DNA of 64,000 nucleotides from Oceanobacillus jeddahensis. Its GTDB lineage: Bacteria > Bacillota > Bacilli > Bacillales > Amphibacillaceae. Below, in pieces: positions 44,162 to 54,155 of this stretch. The notes under the pieces were generated by a model, which did not search any database, was not told where the DNA came from, and saw nothing but the letters and a program-made list of their open reading frames with translations. Both the position numbers and the translations under genes were made by a program. The stretch covers positions 620,001-684,000 of the forward strand of contig NZ_CCDM010000001.1 in the NCBI RefSeq assembly GCF_000750635.1. The letters run 5' to 3'. The stretch's first letter is position 1; each line of letters opens with the position of its first letter.

Positions 44162-46145
44162 CAAAAATAATGATCAACTTTCAGAAAAAGAGCAGCAGGA
44201 ATTGTTGGAGAAATATGATGCAGAATCGAAGACAAGAAATTTAAAGGGCAAGATGGCTCATGTTATCTTTCTCGGTTTAATCGCATTTTCTGTATTTCAA
44301 TTATATACAGGCGTTTTTGGTCAACTTACTGCTTATATTCAACGGACCATTCATTTAGGGTTTGCATTGTCACTTATTTTTCTATTATTTCCGGCTGTCC
44401 GTGGAATGAAAAAGGATAAAATTCCTTGGTATGATTATGTATTAATGTTGTTATCTATTCTGGTTTGTGGGTATTGGCCGGTGTTTTATGATACCTTAGT
44501 ACAGCAATTTGGCGGGATTTCCGTAGTACAAATGTTTGTAGGTGGACTAGCGATTTTGCTCGTATTAGAAGCAGCCAGACGTGCAGTAGGTTTGCCGATT
44601 ACCATTATTGCACTCATCTTTCTTGGTTATGCGCTTCTTGGGCCGAACATACCAGGGATGTTTGCACACCGGGGTTTGTCATTGGAACAGTTGATTCAGT
44701 CGATGTTCTTTACGACAGAAGGAATTTTGGGTACGCCATTGCAGGTATCGTCTACATATATATTCTTATTCCTTTTATTTGGAGCTTTTTTAGTACAGAC
44801 AGGAGTAGGGAATTATTTTAATGATTTGGCCATATCGATAGCTGGAAAGAGGGTAGGAGGACCTGCAAAGGTAGCCATTTTCTCCAGTGCTTTAAATGGA
44901 ACCATATCTGGAAGCTCTGTTGCGAATACCGTAACGACGGGCTCTTATACGATTCCAATGATGAAAAAGCTCGGGTATCGAAAAAACTTTGCAGGTGCGG
45001 TGGAAGCAGCAGCATCTACCGGTGGACAAATTATGCCGCCGATTATGGGGGCAGCCGCCTTTTTAATGATTGAATTCGCAGGAGAAAGCTATTGGAATAT
45101 CGCAAAAGCAGCTATTATTCCAGCGATTTTATACTTTGCAGGAATTTGGATTATGACGCACTTTGAAGCAAAGCGAACTGGTTTAACTGGTTTACCGGAC
45201 GAAGAGATACCGAGTAAAATAACGGTTTTAAAAAAGATTCATCTTTTAATGCCCATCTTAGCCATTGTTTATTTCTTATTTATTGGAATGAGTGTAGAAA
45301 GAGCAGCTATTTATGGTATTTTAGCTACGGTTATTGTAAGCCTGTTCCGAAAAGATACGAGGATTACACCAGCTAAATTTATCGTTGCCTTGGAACAAGG
45401 GGCGAGAACTGCTTTAGGTGTTGCAGCAGCAACGGCATGTGCCGGAATTATTGTCGGGGTCGTTACAAAAACAGGGCTTGGGCTAAAGCTTGGGAATAGC
45501 TTAGTTTCCATTGCTGGTACGATTGCCACTTCACCAGAGATTCAACTGATGCTGACATTGATATTTACTATGATTACATCCATTATCTTGGGGATGGGAT
45601 CGCCAACAACGGCGAACTATATTATTACGTCTACAATTGCATTACCGGCTATTGTCGCATTAAATGATAATTTAGATGTAGCGATTCCAATTTTGGCTGC
45701 ACATATGTTTGTATTCTACTTTGGAATTGTGGCAGATATTACACCGCCAGTTGCTCTTGCCGCCTTTGCAGCCAGCGGGATATCTGGAGGAGAGCCGATA
45801 CGTACAGGAGCAAATGCGGCAAGACTAGCTATCGCTGCATTTATTATTCCATATATGTTTGTGTTGAATCCAACACTTTTAATGATTGATTCCACTGTCT
45901 TGGAGATAATATTTGCATTGTTTACGGCGATTCTTGGTATGATTGCAATTGGCGCCGGAATGATTGGATACTGGTATCGAAGGATTAAATGGTTTGAACG
46001 GATTTTAGCAATTGTAACCGGATTACTTTTAATTTATCCAGAAGGGTATTCAGACACCATTGGTTTTGTATTATTTGCTATTCAGCTTGTGATTCAATTT
46101 ATATCAAGAGATAAATCAATACAGCGGAGGAAAACTGCTAGTTAG
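44154..46145 (+). CDS. fused TRAP transporter permease (DctQM)
   Basis: A 663-residue permease in which the 4-helix small subunit and the 12-helix large subunit are one chain, as usual for TAXI systems. The large-subunit signatures are FSSALNGTISGSSVANTVTTGSYTIPMMKKLGY, EAAASTGGQIMPPIMGAAAFLM and GMGSPTTANYII. It is a secondary transporter driven by the Na+ (or H+) gradient, receiving ligand from the TAXI protein. The start is GTG 44154, nine bases behind AAAGGAGAG; the frame is open nine codons further upstream. Confidence 0.92.
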   Translation: MSDKNNDQLSEKEQQELLEKYDAESKTRNLKGKMAHVIFLGLIAFSVFQLYTGVFGQLTAYIQRTIHLGFALSLIFLLFPAVRGMKKDKIPWYDYVLMLLSILVCGYWPVFYDTLVQQFGGISVVQMFVGGLAILLVLEAARRAVGLPITIIALIFLGYALLGPNIPGMFAHRGLSLEQLIQSMFFTTEGILGTPLQVSSTYIFLFLLFGAFLVQTGVGNYFNDLAISIAGKRVGGPAKVAIFSSALNGTISGSSVANTVTTGSYTIPMMKKLGYRKNFAGAVEAAASTGGQIMPPIMGAAAFLMIEFAGESYWNIAKAAIIPAILYFAGIWIMTHFEAKRTGLTGLPDEEIPSKITVLKKIHLLMPILAIVYFLFIGMSVERAAIYGILATVIVSLFRKDTRITPAKFIVALEQGARTALGVAAATACAGIIVGVVTKTGLGLKLGNSLVSIAGTIATSPEIQLMLTLIFTMITSIILGMGSPTTANYIITSTIALPAIVALNDNLDVAIPILAAHMFVFYFGIVADITPPVALAAFAASGISGGEPIRTGANAARLAIAAFIIPYMFVLNPTLLMIDSTVLEIIFALFTAILGMIAIGAGMIGYWYRRIKWFERILAIVTGLLLIYPEGYSDTIGFVLFAIQLVIQFISRDKSIQRRKTAS

Positions 46146-46162
46146 TACCGTCATTTTAGAGG

Positions 46163-46192
46163 GAAGTTCTTATTAATAAGGGCTTCTTTTTT
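46163..46192 (+). terminator. terminator of the TRAP operon
   Basis: GAAGTTCTTATT and AATAAGGGCTTC pair with two G-U positions, followed by TTTTTT. Confidence 0.65.
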
Positions 46193-46199
46193 CTGAGGA

Positions 46200-46290
46200 G
46201 TTTTCCCACTGGGACTGCGATTACTCGTCCCATCAAAGACATTTGCGCTTTCCCGTAGCGGACATCTCTTCGCCAAGAACACTAGTGTTT
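46200..46290 (-). repeat. fragment of the GGGACGAGTAATCGCA module
   Basis: On the minus strand it contains GATGGGACGAGTAATCGCAG and flanking pieces like those in the larger copies. No complete element is visible. Confidence 0.45.
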
Positions 46291-46418
46291 TAAAGACCAA
46301 GTGGTTTTCTTGTTTTTTCATTAACATTAAAAGTGTAAGAGCAAATACAAGTTTTTCTAATGTTTTCCCTTTATAATAGAGGCAAAGTAAAAGGTTGGAA
46401 AATCAGGAGTGCAAATAA

Positions 46419-47759
46419 ATGGCTAAGAAATATGATTTTACAAAAGGAAGTATCGGGAAAAGTCTTTTTTATTTTTCAGGACCAATTCTCTTAGCAAACC
46501 TGCTACAAACATCTTATCAATTTGTAGACAGTCTGTGGGTCGGGAATTTGCTTGGTGCGAATGCTTTAGGTGCGGTTGCCATTTCCGGGAGCATTATATT
46601 TGTGGTGCTCTCGTTAATTATTGGTTTAAATAATGCTGCTTTAACTATTTTGTCACAGCAGCAAGGAAAACAGAATGAAGAGGGACTAAAGCGTTATTTG
46701 AATGCGTTTGTTGTCCTGATGACATCTATTGCACTGTTACTCGGTATATCAGGATATATCTTTGCAGAGGTGCTGCTAGGTTTACTGGGAACTCCTGAGG
46801 CTATGTTAGCTGATGCAGCAACTTATTTGCGGATTAATTTTATGGGAATTCTCTTATTATTCGGTTACAACTTTATAAGTACAGTTCTGCGTTCGATAGG
46901 AGATAGTAAAACACCACTTTATTTTGTGACTGCTGCAGTCATATTAAATGCAGTGTTAGATCCATTATTTATTGATGTGTTTGGATGGGGTATTACCGGT
47001 GCAGGATATGCTACAGTAGTTTCACAAGGTTTTTCCTTTTTAATTGGTTTCTTTTATATACTGAAGAAAAATTTAGCTCCATTTACAAAGCCGAATCTGC
47101 CAAAATGGAAAGAAATCAAATTAATTCTGCATATAGGCATCCCTTCTAGTCTGCAAATGGCAGTTATTTCTGCTGGAGCAGCAGCGATTATTGGTGTTGT
47201 AGCTACACAAGGAGAAGCGGTTGTTTCAGGGTATAGTGCAGCACAGCGTCTGGACAGTTTATTGATGCTGCCTGCACATGCTTTAAGTATTGCGATTTCC
47301 AGTATGGCCGGGCAGAATATCGGGGCGCAAAATTGGGAAAGAGTAAGAAATGTGGCGAAGTATGGTGTGATTTATAATTTTATTATTATGCTTTTAATCG
47401 GTATTATTGTCGCCATTTTTGCTGAATATGGTGTAAGATTATTTATCCAGGACGAGGCTTCGGTTCAATTTGGAACGGTATATCTGCAGATTGTTGCATT
47501 ATGCTATCCATTTTTAGGGATTAATTTTATCTTAAACGGTGTTGTCCGTGCAGCCGGGGCAATGTATCCGATCCTTATACTAAATATTATTTCTTTCTGG
47601 ATTCTGCGTTATCCACTGGCTGCATTGTGTTCCCGTCTGTTTGGTGAAATTGGCATTGCTGTCGGTGTAGGGGCAAGCTTTATCCTGAGCAGTGTGGTTG
47701 CTATTTTATATTATCGCTTTGGAAAATGGAGAGAGAAGAAGCTATTTGCAGATGCTTAA
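46419..47759 (+). CDS. MATE-family multidrug/cation efflux transporter
   Basis: A 446-residue protein with 12 membrane helices in two related halves. It shows SLFYFSGPILLANLLQTSYQFVDSLWVGNLLG at the start, then FISTVLRSIGDSKTPLYF, and in the second half GIPSSLQMAVISAGAAAIIGVV and NGVVRAAGAMYPI. These are the signatures of Na+- or H+-coupled MATE exporters (NorM/DinF-like). The substrate is unknown. CAGGAG precedes ATG 46419. The small membrane protein gene follows after 16 bases. Confidence 0.92.
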   Translation: MAKKYDFTKGSIGKSLFYFSGPILLANLLQTSYQFVDSLWVGNLLGANALGAVAISGSIIFVVLSLIIGLNNAALTILSQQQGKQNEEGLKRYLNAFVVLMTSIALLLGISGYIFAEVLLGLLGTPEAMLADAATYLRINFMGILLLFGYNFISTVLRSIGDSKTPLYFVTAAVILNAVLDPLFIDVFGWGITGAGYATVVSQGFSFLIGFFYILKKNLAPFTKPNLPKWKEIKLILHIGIPSSLQMAVISAGAAAIIGVVATQGEAVVSGYSAAQRLDSLLMLPAHALSIAISSMAGQNIGAQNWERVRNVAKYGVIYNFIIMLLIGIIVAIFAEYGVRLFIQDEASVQFGTVYLQIVALCYPFLGINFILNGVVRAAGAMYPILILNIISFWILRYPLAALCSRLFGEIGIAVGVGASFILSSVVAILYYRFGKWREKKLFADA

Positions 47760-47775
47760 ATGGGGAGGATAATAG

Positions 47776-48207
47776 ATGATTTGGATCGTCGGTATTGTAT
47801 CTGGTTTTGTACTTGGCGGCTTTTTATATATTTTCCAGCAATGGACAGCGATTCCTGTTTACACCCTGCTGATGAATGTAGATTATTTTCCTGTACTTGG
47901 CGGATTGGATTTGCCCAATTGGCTAGAGTTTTCTTTCCATTTGGTTGTTTCAGTGGCTATTGTCTGGATACTCTATCTTGTATTAAAAAAGAAAAATCTG
48001 GAGCAGAAGCTGAGGCCGTATATATTTTGTAATGCTGTAATTGGCCTGCTTATTTTCCCGACAACGATGCTGTCTGATCGGACACCGGAAATAGACAGTA
48101 CAGGGGCATGGATTATCTGGCTGACCGGACATATGGTATATGGTATTTCTGTATGGGGGATGCTGAGGATAGGTAAATGGTTAAAGGAGAAAAGATATGA
48201 ATCGTAG
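47776..48207 (+). CDS. small membrane protein, function unknown
   Basis: A 143-residue protein with four predicted membrane helices and no family I recognise (FLYIFQQWTAIPVYTLLMNVDYFP; WIIWLTGHMVYGISVWGM). GGGGAGG precedes ATG 47776. It lies between the MATE gene and the lysozyme-like gene, which it overlaps by 11 bases, so the three are likely one transcript. Its role cannot be stated. Confidence 0.7.
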   Translation: MIWIVGIVSGFVLGGFLYIFQQWTAIPVYTLLMNVDYFPVLGGLDLPNWLEFSFHLVVSVAIVWILYLVLKKKNLEQKLRPYIFCNAVIGLLIFPTTMLSDRTPEIDSTGAWIIWLTGHMVYGISVWGMLRIGKWLKEKRYES

Positions 48208-48853
48208 GAAAAAGCGTCAGCTGACAGATCTGTTAAAATATGTGGTGGTTATTGGGCTTGTATTTTTCTTTGGCTTATTTTTCCTTTCTTTATTAGTCAA
48301 TTACGTTGCGGATCCATCTGGTCCGGAATGGGAGGAGACAGACCCCGTTCCGGCTTTAAATCAGCAAATTTGGGAGTATAAACCGATTGTTGAAAAATAC
48401 GCGGAGGAACATGGGATTGAGGATCAGACGAATACCATTCTTGCTATGATGATGCAGGAATCTGGCGGAAGCGGTACAGATCCGATGCAATCTTCTGAAA
48501 GCTTATGCGGTGAAAGGGGCTGTATTGATGATCCAGAGCATTCGATTGAGCAAGGAGTATCCTTCTTTGCTCAGGCTTATGAACAGGCAGAAGGCGATAC
48601 AGCATTAGCTGTACAAGCTTATAATTTTGGTCCCGGCTTTATTGACTATGTACAGGAATCGGAAGAAAGTTATTCAGAAGACGCTGCCATTGCCTATTCG
48701 CAATATATGTATGAAGAAGCGGGAAGCGAGGATTCCATTTATGCCTGCCGGAGAGAAGAGGCAGAAGAATTAGATGCATGCTATGGAGATATTTATTATG
48801 TTTCTTCTGTCATGTCTTATAAGGAAGCAATAGAAATGGAACTGGAAAACTGA
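48197..48853 (+). CDS. membrane-anchored lysozyme-like (transglycosylase-fold) protein
   Basis: A 218-residue protein with a basic cytoplasmic start, one membrane helix (VVVIGLVFFFGLFFLSLLV), and an extracellular lysozyme-like domain of the CwlT/YocA kind: TILAMMMQESGG with the catalytic-type Glu, then ALAVQAYNFGPGFIDYV. Cysteines (LCGERGCIDD, YACRREEAEELDACYGD) suggest disulfides. It would cut glycan strands near the membrane. It starts within the previous gene with AAAGGAG and is probably co-translated with it. Confidence 0.85.
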   Translation: MNRRKKRQLTDLLKYVVVIGLVFFFGLFFLSLLVNYVADPSGPEWEETDPVPALNQQIWEYKPIVEKYAEEHGIEDQTNTILAMMMQESGGSGTDPMQSSESLCGERGCIDDPEHSIEQGVSFFAQAYEQAEGDTALAVQAYNFGPGFIDYVQESEESYSEDAAIAYSQYMYEEAGSEDSIYACRREEAEELDACYGDIYYVSSVMSYKEAIEMELEN

Positions 48854-49028
48854 TATGATAACAGTATGTGAATATCTCTTTATTAAGAGTGATTTCTACA
48901 TAAAAGAAATGTTGTCATATCTTTTTTATGAAAGAGATGGGTTTTTGCACCAACTCTGGTTTTTAAGTAATTAACTGATGATTATGACAACATGATTTAA
49001 TAAAAAAATAAGGTGGAGGATGATTTTT

Positions 49029-49406
49029 ATGAAAGCTATTCAGACAAATAATGCGCCAGCAGCAATTGGACCGTATTCTCAAGCCATTGAAGCAGGGGAT
49101 TTTCTTTATATTTCCGGACAAATTCCGATTGACCCGGCAACAGGGGAAGTCGTAGAAGGAATTGAAGCACAGACGAAACAAGTATTAGCAAATTTGCAGG
49201 CTATTTTAGATGAAGCAGGTTTGAATTTTTCGAACGCAGTAAAATTTACTATTTTCTTAAATTCCATGGAGGATTTTGCGACAGTGAATGAAATTTATGG
49301 AGCCGCGTTGTCCGAGCCATATCCGGCACGTGCCTGTGTGGAAGTAAGCCGTCTTCCGAAAGATGTTCTTGTAGAAATGGATATTGTCGCATACCGTAAA
49401 GCATAA
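49029..49406 (+). CDS. ridA: RidA family reactive enamine/imine deaminase
   Basis: A 125-residue RidA/YjgF protein that hydrolyses reactive 2-aminoacrylate and related enamines formed by PLP enzymes. Conserved positions are visible: [29 protein letters not shown], then the carboxylate-binding Arg in [25 protein letters not shown] 49029 is chosen because GGTGGAGG is properly spaced to it (ATG 49020 is too close). It lies 11 bases before the alcohol dehydrogenase gene, so it is part of the same transcript. Confidence 0.92.
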   Translation: MKAIQTNNAPAAIGPYSQAIEAGDFLYISGQIPIDPATGEVVEGIEAQTKQVLANLQAILDEAGLNFSNAVKFTIFLNSMEDFATVNEIYGAALSEPYPARACVEVSRLPKDVLVEMDIVAYRKA

Positions 49407-49417
49407 GGAGGGATCAT

Positions 49418-50587
49418 ATGGAGAATTTTATCTATCACAATCCAACGAAGCTCATCTTTGGACAAGGACAAATAGAAAAGCTATCAGGTGAAATTCAGCC
49501 TTATGGAAGCCGTATTCTGATCGTATACGGCGGGGGAAGTATTAAACGGAATGGTATCTATGACCGTGTATTGGAAGAATTGAAAAAAATCAATGCGAAG
49601 GTTTTTGAGCTTTCTGGAGTAGAGCCTAACCCACGTATTTCTACAGTACGGGAAGGTGTCCGTATTTGCCGGGAGCAGAAAATTGATTTTATCTTGGCTA
49701 TTGGCGGAGGCAGCACGATTGACTGTACAAAAGCAATCGCTGTTGGTGCTGTAACGGATGCAGATATGTGGGATGTTGTGACGAAAAAGGAAAAACCGGC
49801 TGGTGCACTGCCGTTTGGAACGATTCTTACCTTAGCAGCGACAGGCTCTGAGATGAATTCAGGTTCCGTTATTACGAATTGGGAAACCAATGAAAAGCAC
49901 GGGTGGGGTTCTCCTTACACCTATCCCAAATTTTCTATTTTAGATCCTGTGCATACGTTCTCTGTACCGCGTGATCAAACAATTTATGGACTAGTAGATA
50001 TGATGTCACATGTGCTAGAGCATTATTTTCACCATGAAGACAATACACCCATTCAAGATAGATGGTGCGAGGGTATTTTACTAACATTAATCGATGTAGG
50101 ACCGAAGCTTTTAGCAGACCCTGAAAATTATGCCTACCGGTCTACAGTAATGCTTGGCGGAACACTTGCTTTAAATAATATGTTGAATTTAGGCTATCGC
50201 GGCGATTGGGCAACACATAATTTAGAGCATGCCGTATCGGCTGTTCATGATATCCCACATGGCGGCGGTTTAGCCATCCTATTCCCTAATTGGATGAGGC
50301 ATGTGCTGGATGAGAGCAATGTGCATCGCTTTAAACAGCTTGCTGTCCGGGTATTTGATGTAGATACAAGAGGGAAATCAGACAAGGTAGTTGCCTTGGA
50401 AGGAATTGACCGTCTGCGTGAATTTTGGAATGAGCTTGGAGCTCCGTCCCGTTTGGCAGATTATGATATAGACGCGTCCACGCTGGAGGAAATGGCTGAG
50501 AAAACCGTGATAGCGAACCCAACGTTCGGTAACTATCGCGCTTTAACGAAGAAAGATTCTTTGGAGATTTTTCAAGAAAGTTTGTGA
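49418..50587 (+). CDS. iron-containing alcohol dehydrogenase (YugJ/BDH type)
   Basis: A 389-residue NAD(P)H-dependent group III alcohol dehydrogenase. It has the NAD site [15 protein letters not shown], metal-binding motifs around [11 protein letters not shown] and [26 protein letters not shown] with the expected His residues, and an N-terminus [19 protein letters not shown] like the butanol dehydrogenase/YugJ group. It probably interconverts short aldehydes and alcohols. AAGGAGGG precedes ATG 49418. It follows ridA directly and ends at a strong terminator. Confidence 0.9.
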   Translation: MENFIYHNPTKLIFGQGQIEKLSGEIQPYGSRILIVYGGGSIKRNGIYDRVLEELKKINAKVFELSGVEPNPRISTVREGVRICREQKIDFILAIGGGSTIDCTKAIAVGAVTDADMWDVVTKKEKPAGALPFGTILTLAATGSEMNSGSVITNWETNEKHGWGSPYTYPKFSILDPVHTFSVPRDQTIYGLVDMMSHVLEHYFHHEDNTPIQDRWCEGILLTLIDVGPKLLADPENYAYRSTVMLGGTLALNNMLNLGYRGDWATHNLEHAVSAVHDIPHGGGLAILFPNWMRHVLDESNVHRFKQLAVRVFDVDTRGKSDKVVALEGIDRLREFWNELGAPSRLADYDIDASTLEEMAEKTVIANPTFGNYRALTKKDSLEIFQESL

Positions 50588-50619
50588 TTTCCCGGGAAAT
50601 CATGTCGATCCTAACGTAC

Positions 50620-50672
50620 AAATAAAAGAAGAGCTTGCAGTTACTCATAAACTGCAAGCTCTTCTTTTATTT
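50620..50672. terminator. 23-bp-stem bidirectional terminator
   Basis: Arms 50620-50642 and 50650-50672 are perfect complements (core GAAGAGCTTGCAG), with A/T tracts at the base. It separates the alcohol dehydrogenase from the convergent DUF1450 gene. The right arm is part of the last codons of that gene. Confidence 0.8.
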
Positions 50673-50886
50673 GCAAGCGTATTTTATCAAGACATTCTTC
50701 CGGTGTCTTTCCAAAAACGCGTTTATTATTGACTAAGGCATATGGACGAACAGCACATAAACCGCAAAATGATAAACATTCATTTGTAAGAACCGCAACC
50801 TCAGGGAATTCTTTCTCTAAGATGGATTCAATATCTATCGTAGTGATGGCATTTCCGTCACATATTTCTACGACAACGATACCCAT
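50641..50886 (-). CDS. DUF1450 (YuzB-like) small cysteine protein
   Basis: An 81-residue protein of the DUF1450 group. The conserved NECLSFCGLCAVRPYALVNNKRVFGKTPEECLDKI contains a CxxCxxC cluster, giving a thioredoxin-like ferredoxin look. The function is unknown; an iron-sulfur or zinc role is possible. ATG 50886 is taken as the start (AGGAAG 12 bases away). A GTG at 50895 would add three residues. Its 3' end doubles as a terminator arm. Confidence 0.82.
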   Translation of the reverse strand: MGIVVVEICDGNAITTIDIESILEKEFPEVAVLTNECLSFCGLCAVRPYALVNNKRVFGKTPEECLDKIRLQIKEELAVYE

Positions 50887-50914
50887 TGCTATCACTTACT
50901 TCCTTTAAGAGGAT

Positions 50915-51058
50915 GTTCAAAAAGTCCTCAAATGATAAGCGGCGAATCTCTGCGTTGACGTTGGTTTTCCGATACTCACGTATTTGAAAGCATACGCTCC
51001 GTTCGGAACCCCAACGTCGCCTTGACCTTCTTGCTTCTAATTTGACTACTTTTTGAAC
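50915..51058. repeat. 144-bp intergenic repeat with GTTCAAAAAGT ends (family E)
   Basis: Terminal inverted repeats GTTCAAAAAGT (50915-50925) and ACTTTTTGAAC (51048-51058). Inside is GGCGAATCTCTGCGTTGACG and a GC-rich inverted pair CGTTGACGTTGG / CCAACGTCGCCTTGAC. This form is familiar from Oceanobacillus/Virgibacillus-type genomes. Confidence 0.65.
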
Positions 51059-51123
51059 TCATATTGTAATAATTAACCTTGCTTTGTTATTTTTAGCATA
51101 ATTATAGAAACAAATCAATATTT

Positions 51124-52380
51124 TTATCTGGACAAGGAAGTATGTGAATGGGAACGTTTGGTATCTGGTTCATGTTCATATCGATACCAAGCGATCAACA
51201 TGATAAAACCGCAAAGGATAAGCAGCAGACCTGTTGTTAAAAAGACAGAGGAGAATCCCCAGGTAGCTGCAATTGTACCACCAAGCATCGGGCCGACAAT
51301 ATTACCGAAAAAGCGTAAACTTGTATCATAGCCAAGCACTTCACCTTGTGTAGATAGAGGTGCTTCTTGACGGATATAGGCGACGCGGATTGGGATAACC
51401 CCGCCAAGGAATAAACCAAGTAAGAATCGCATTATAACTAATTGCCAAATATTTGTAATAAACATACCTGGTAAATAGACCAAACCGGAAACAAACAGCA
51501 TAATAATTAATATTTTAGTATAGCCGTGCTTATCTCCAATCATACCCCAGCGTCTGGTCATCATGAGATTACCTACTCCTGTTGCTGAAAAAGCAATCCC
51601 TGCAAAGAATGCCAGATTAACTGGTCCATGAATTTCTTCGACGAATAGTGATAAAATTGGCTGGACACTAAAGTGTGCAATTTGTACAAGAGCAGACATC
51701 AATAGAACAATCAATAAAATCGGTTTATGCAGAATATAATGCAGTACTTCCTTTCTTGAGTAGTTCTTTGTATCTTCCTCTTTTGAAAAGGTAACCTGCA
51801 TTTCTTTAACCCCGAATATGACAAGCAATCCGGATATAAAGATAGTTACCGCTACCCATTTAAAGGTACTGGAATAACCAAATGCATCTGCCAGCGCTCC
51901 GCCTAATAATGGTCCCATCAAAGAGCCGGTAATCGTCCCGGTCTGTAATGTGCCGAGCACTTTTCCTGCTACTTCTTTCGGTGTTTGGGTTGCAATAAAA
52001 GCTTGAGACATTGGAATAAATCCAGTTACAATTCCCATTAAAAAACGTAAAATAAATAATTGCCATACGGTCGTAGCGAAGCCCATTAAAAATACGGAAA
52101 TGCCAATTCCTAATGCTGACATCACCATCAGCCGTTTTCTTCCAAAACGATCGCCGACTCTTCCCCAAATTGGTGCAAAAATAAATGCACTGATGAAAGT
52201 AACAGCAAAGGTTAATCCTGACCATGTTTGTACATAGGCCTCTGAAAAGTTCCCCATTGACTGAATGTACAAGGAAATAAAAGGTACAACCATTGTCATG
52301 CTTCCGCTAATAAAGAAATTAGCCAGCCACATAATCACCAAGTTCCGTTTTACTCCTAAGTGTGTATTAATAACGTTCAA
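51124..52380 (-). CDS. MFS multidrug transporter (DHA1 type)
   Basis: A 418-residue, 12-helix exporter. It has KRNLVIMWLANFFISGSMTMVVPFISLYI at the N-terminus, motif A FAPIWGRVGDRFGRKRLMVMS, motif C-like region GTITGSLMGPLLGGALAD, and a second motif-A copy TRRWGMIGDKHGYTK. This is typical of Bacillus drug/H+ antiporters; the substrate is unknown. The start is TTG 52380 behind GAAGG (short spacing). Internal TTG/GTG/ATG codons at 14-17 behind TAGGAG are an alternative. Confidence 0.85.
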   Translation of the reverse strand: MNVINTHLGVKRNLVIMWLANFFISGSMTMVVPFISLYIQSMGNFSEAYVQTWSGLTFAVTFISAFIFAPIWGRVGDRFGRKRLMVMSALGIGISVFLMGFATTVWQLFILRFLMGIVTGFIPMSQAFIATQTPKEVAGKVLGTLQTGTITGSLMGPLLGGALADAFGYSSTFKWVAVTIFISGLLVIFGVKEMQVTFSKEEDTKNYSRKEVLHYILHKPILLIVLLMSALVQIAHFSVQPILSLFVEEIHGPVNLAFFAGIAFSATGVGNLMMTRRWGMIGDKHGYTKILIIMLFVSGLVYLPGMFITNIWQLVIMRFLLGLFLGGVIPIRVAYIRQEAPLSTQGEVLGYDTSLRFFGNIVGPMLGGTIAATWGFSSVFLTTGLLLILCGFIMLIAWYRYEHEPDTKRSHSHTSLSR

Positions 52381-53016
52381 ACCTTCTTTCTAGCTTTTTG
52401 CTATAGAACTGCAGATTCGTGTACATTTATTTAGAATGGTATAAGCGTTCTTTAGTACATATGAAAAAGGCATAAGTGTCCATGACCCATACCTTCTCTA
52501 AAACAACCTGCAGCCGTCCGTTTAAAGTTCATAAATTCTTCACGCTATTACCATCTATAAAATTTCCGCTATTGTTAAGCGGAGGGATATAAAATTATTA
52601 TTTTTATTTCGCTACTCCAAATATACACAAACACGAACTAAATGAAAAGTTATTTGCTCAAGATATAAAATTTATCGTAAAGCGAAACTTCCTTCAGTGG
52701 GGGTTTTTTGAGGCACAACTTTTTACGATGGGACGAGTAAGCGCCGCCCCGCCGCCCCATTCAGTTACATTGCAATAAATCAAATAATAATATGTGTTTT
52801 ACTCTAAATTATATAGGGAATGAATACTGGTAAAATGTGAAAAAACGGTTGTAGTAGACCTATAAAATAGTTTACTTCTTTATTTAACAAGTTAAATTAA
52901 TTGTTTAAAAAAATGTAATCATTTTTTCTACGGGTTATAATAGGTAACGATAGTTGCTCACCACAAATATCAAAAGTAAGAGTAGAAAGCTCTTACGAAG
53001 AAAAGGAGTAAACAAA
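52381..53016. other. intergenic region of 636 bp with repeat fragments
   Basis: Contains, at about 52683-52775, GCGAAACTTCCTTCAGTGGG (family B left end) joined to TTTACGATGGGACGAGTAA from the module, then a truncated GC-rich piece. The rest is AT-rich and includes the promoter of the DUF1002 gene (a TATAAT at about 52936). No gene seen. Confidence 0.4.
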
Positions 53017-53898
53017 ATGAATAAAAAATCAATATTCGTGCTGAAATACGTTGCCTTAAGCTGCATTTTATTTTTTAGTATCTTATTGCCGGTTTCAGCT
53101 GCCTCAAATACAACGATTATTTATGGAGAGAAGCTTAGTGACAGTCAACGTGAAGAAGTTAGAGAGGCTCTGGATATTTCAGATGACGACACATATGAAG
53201 AACATGATGTTACAGGGCAAGACTATGCTGATTTTATAGACGGAAATCCAGATGCAAATATGTATTCTTCTGTAGGAATTACGCTGGAATCAAGTGGATC
53301 CGGGCTGGATGTAAATATTTTAACGCCTGATAATATCACGGAAGTAACAAGAGAAATGTATATGAATGCTCTATTAACAGCAGGGGCGGAAAATGCAACC
53401 GTAGATGTTGTTTCTCCTGTTAGAGTATCTGGTCATTCTGCATTGACAGGAATTTATAAAGCCTATGATGTAGAAGGAATAGAATTAGACCCAGAACGGA
53501 TGGAACTAGCAAATGATGAATTAGAAGTAGCAACAGATTTAGCGGATAACGAAGATATCAGTGACGAAGATGTAAGTACGCTTTTAACAGAAATTAAAAA
53601 GATGATAGCGGAACAGAATCCAGTTACCAGAGAAGAAGTGGAGCAAATTGTTAATGAGCAGCTAGATAATCTGGAAATTCAGCTAAATGATGCTGATCGG
53701 CAAATGCTGATTGATTTAGTAAATCGAATGAGGGATTTAAACATTGATTTTGGATCCATGAGAGAGCAATTAGAGGATATTACAAACGACCTTGTCGAAA
53801 GAGCAGAAGATTTAGGTTTAGACAGGGGATTTTGGGAGAGAGTAGCGAATTTCTTTAGTGATATCTTCCGTTCCATTGCAAACTTTTTTAGTAGCTAA
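53017..53898 (+). CDS. exported DUF1002 protein
   Basis: A 293-residue secreted protein. The signal peptide ends near PVSA-AS. The DUF1002 domain (IIYGEKLSDSQREEVREAL, SSVGITLESSGSGLDVNIL, AENATVDVVSPVRVSGHSALTGIYKAYD) spans roughly residues 30-180. The rest is acidic and helical (EEVEQIVNEQLDNLEIQLNDADR) and ends in an amphipathic Phe-rich tail (FFSDIFRSIANFFSS) that may bind membrane. The function is not known. ATG 53017 follows AAAAGGAG; the longer open frame upstream has no start signal. Confidence 0.85.
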   Translation: MNKKSIFVLKYVALSCILFFSILLPVSAASNTTIIYGEKLSDSQREEVREALDISDDDTYEEHDVTGQDYADFIDGNPDANMYSSVGITLESSGSGLDVNILTPDNITEVTREMYMNALLTAGAENATVDVVSPVRVSGHSALTGIYKAYDVEGIELDPERMELANDELEVATDLADNEDISDEDVSTLLTEIKKMIAEQNPVTREEVEQIVNEQLDNLEIQLNDADRQMLIDLVNRMRDLNIDFGSMREQLEDITNDLVERAEDLGLDRGFWERVANFFSDIFRSIANFFSS

Positions 53899-53924
53899 TC
53901 GCATACTGGCAAGCATTTGACGAG

Positions 53925-53957
53925 GGGTTCTCTAATGATAGAGAGCTCTTTTTTTAT
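53925..53957 (+). terminator. terminator of the DUF1002 gene
   Basis: GGGTTCTCT and AGAGAGCTC form a stem with one wobble, followed by a run of seven T. Confidence 0.6.
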
Positions 53958-54071
53958 ATTACAAGGGTCGCTTGATGACGTGGGTTTGTCATATAACTTA
54001 GGTATTCTTGTCCTTCTATAACAAAAGTGTTACAAATGTAATAGTAACCGATTGATATGTAATTATTGTCA

Positions 54072-54100
54072 TTGACACTTAACCCTTCTGTAACTGTATT
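54072..54100 (+). promoter_or_regulatory. sigma-A-type promoter candidate of the LysM-3D gene
   Basis: TTGACA (54072-54077), 17-base spacer, TGTATT (54095-54100). Confidence 0.5.
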
Positions 54101-54155
54101 CTCTTGAATCCTGTGATAGGATAGTCATTGTGAAAAAACATAAGGAGGTTATCAG

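Noticed and set aside
54010-54100. WalR (YycF) binding site before the YocH-like gene
   Set aside because: TGTTAC/TGTAAT-like hexamers occur, but their spacing of three (or zero) bases does not match the five-base spacing of known WalR boxes.
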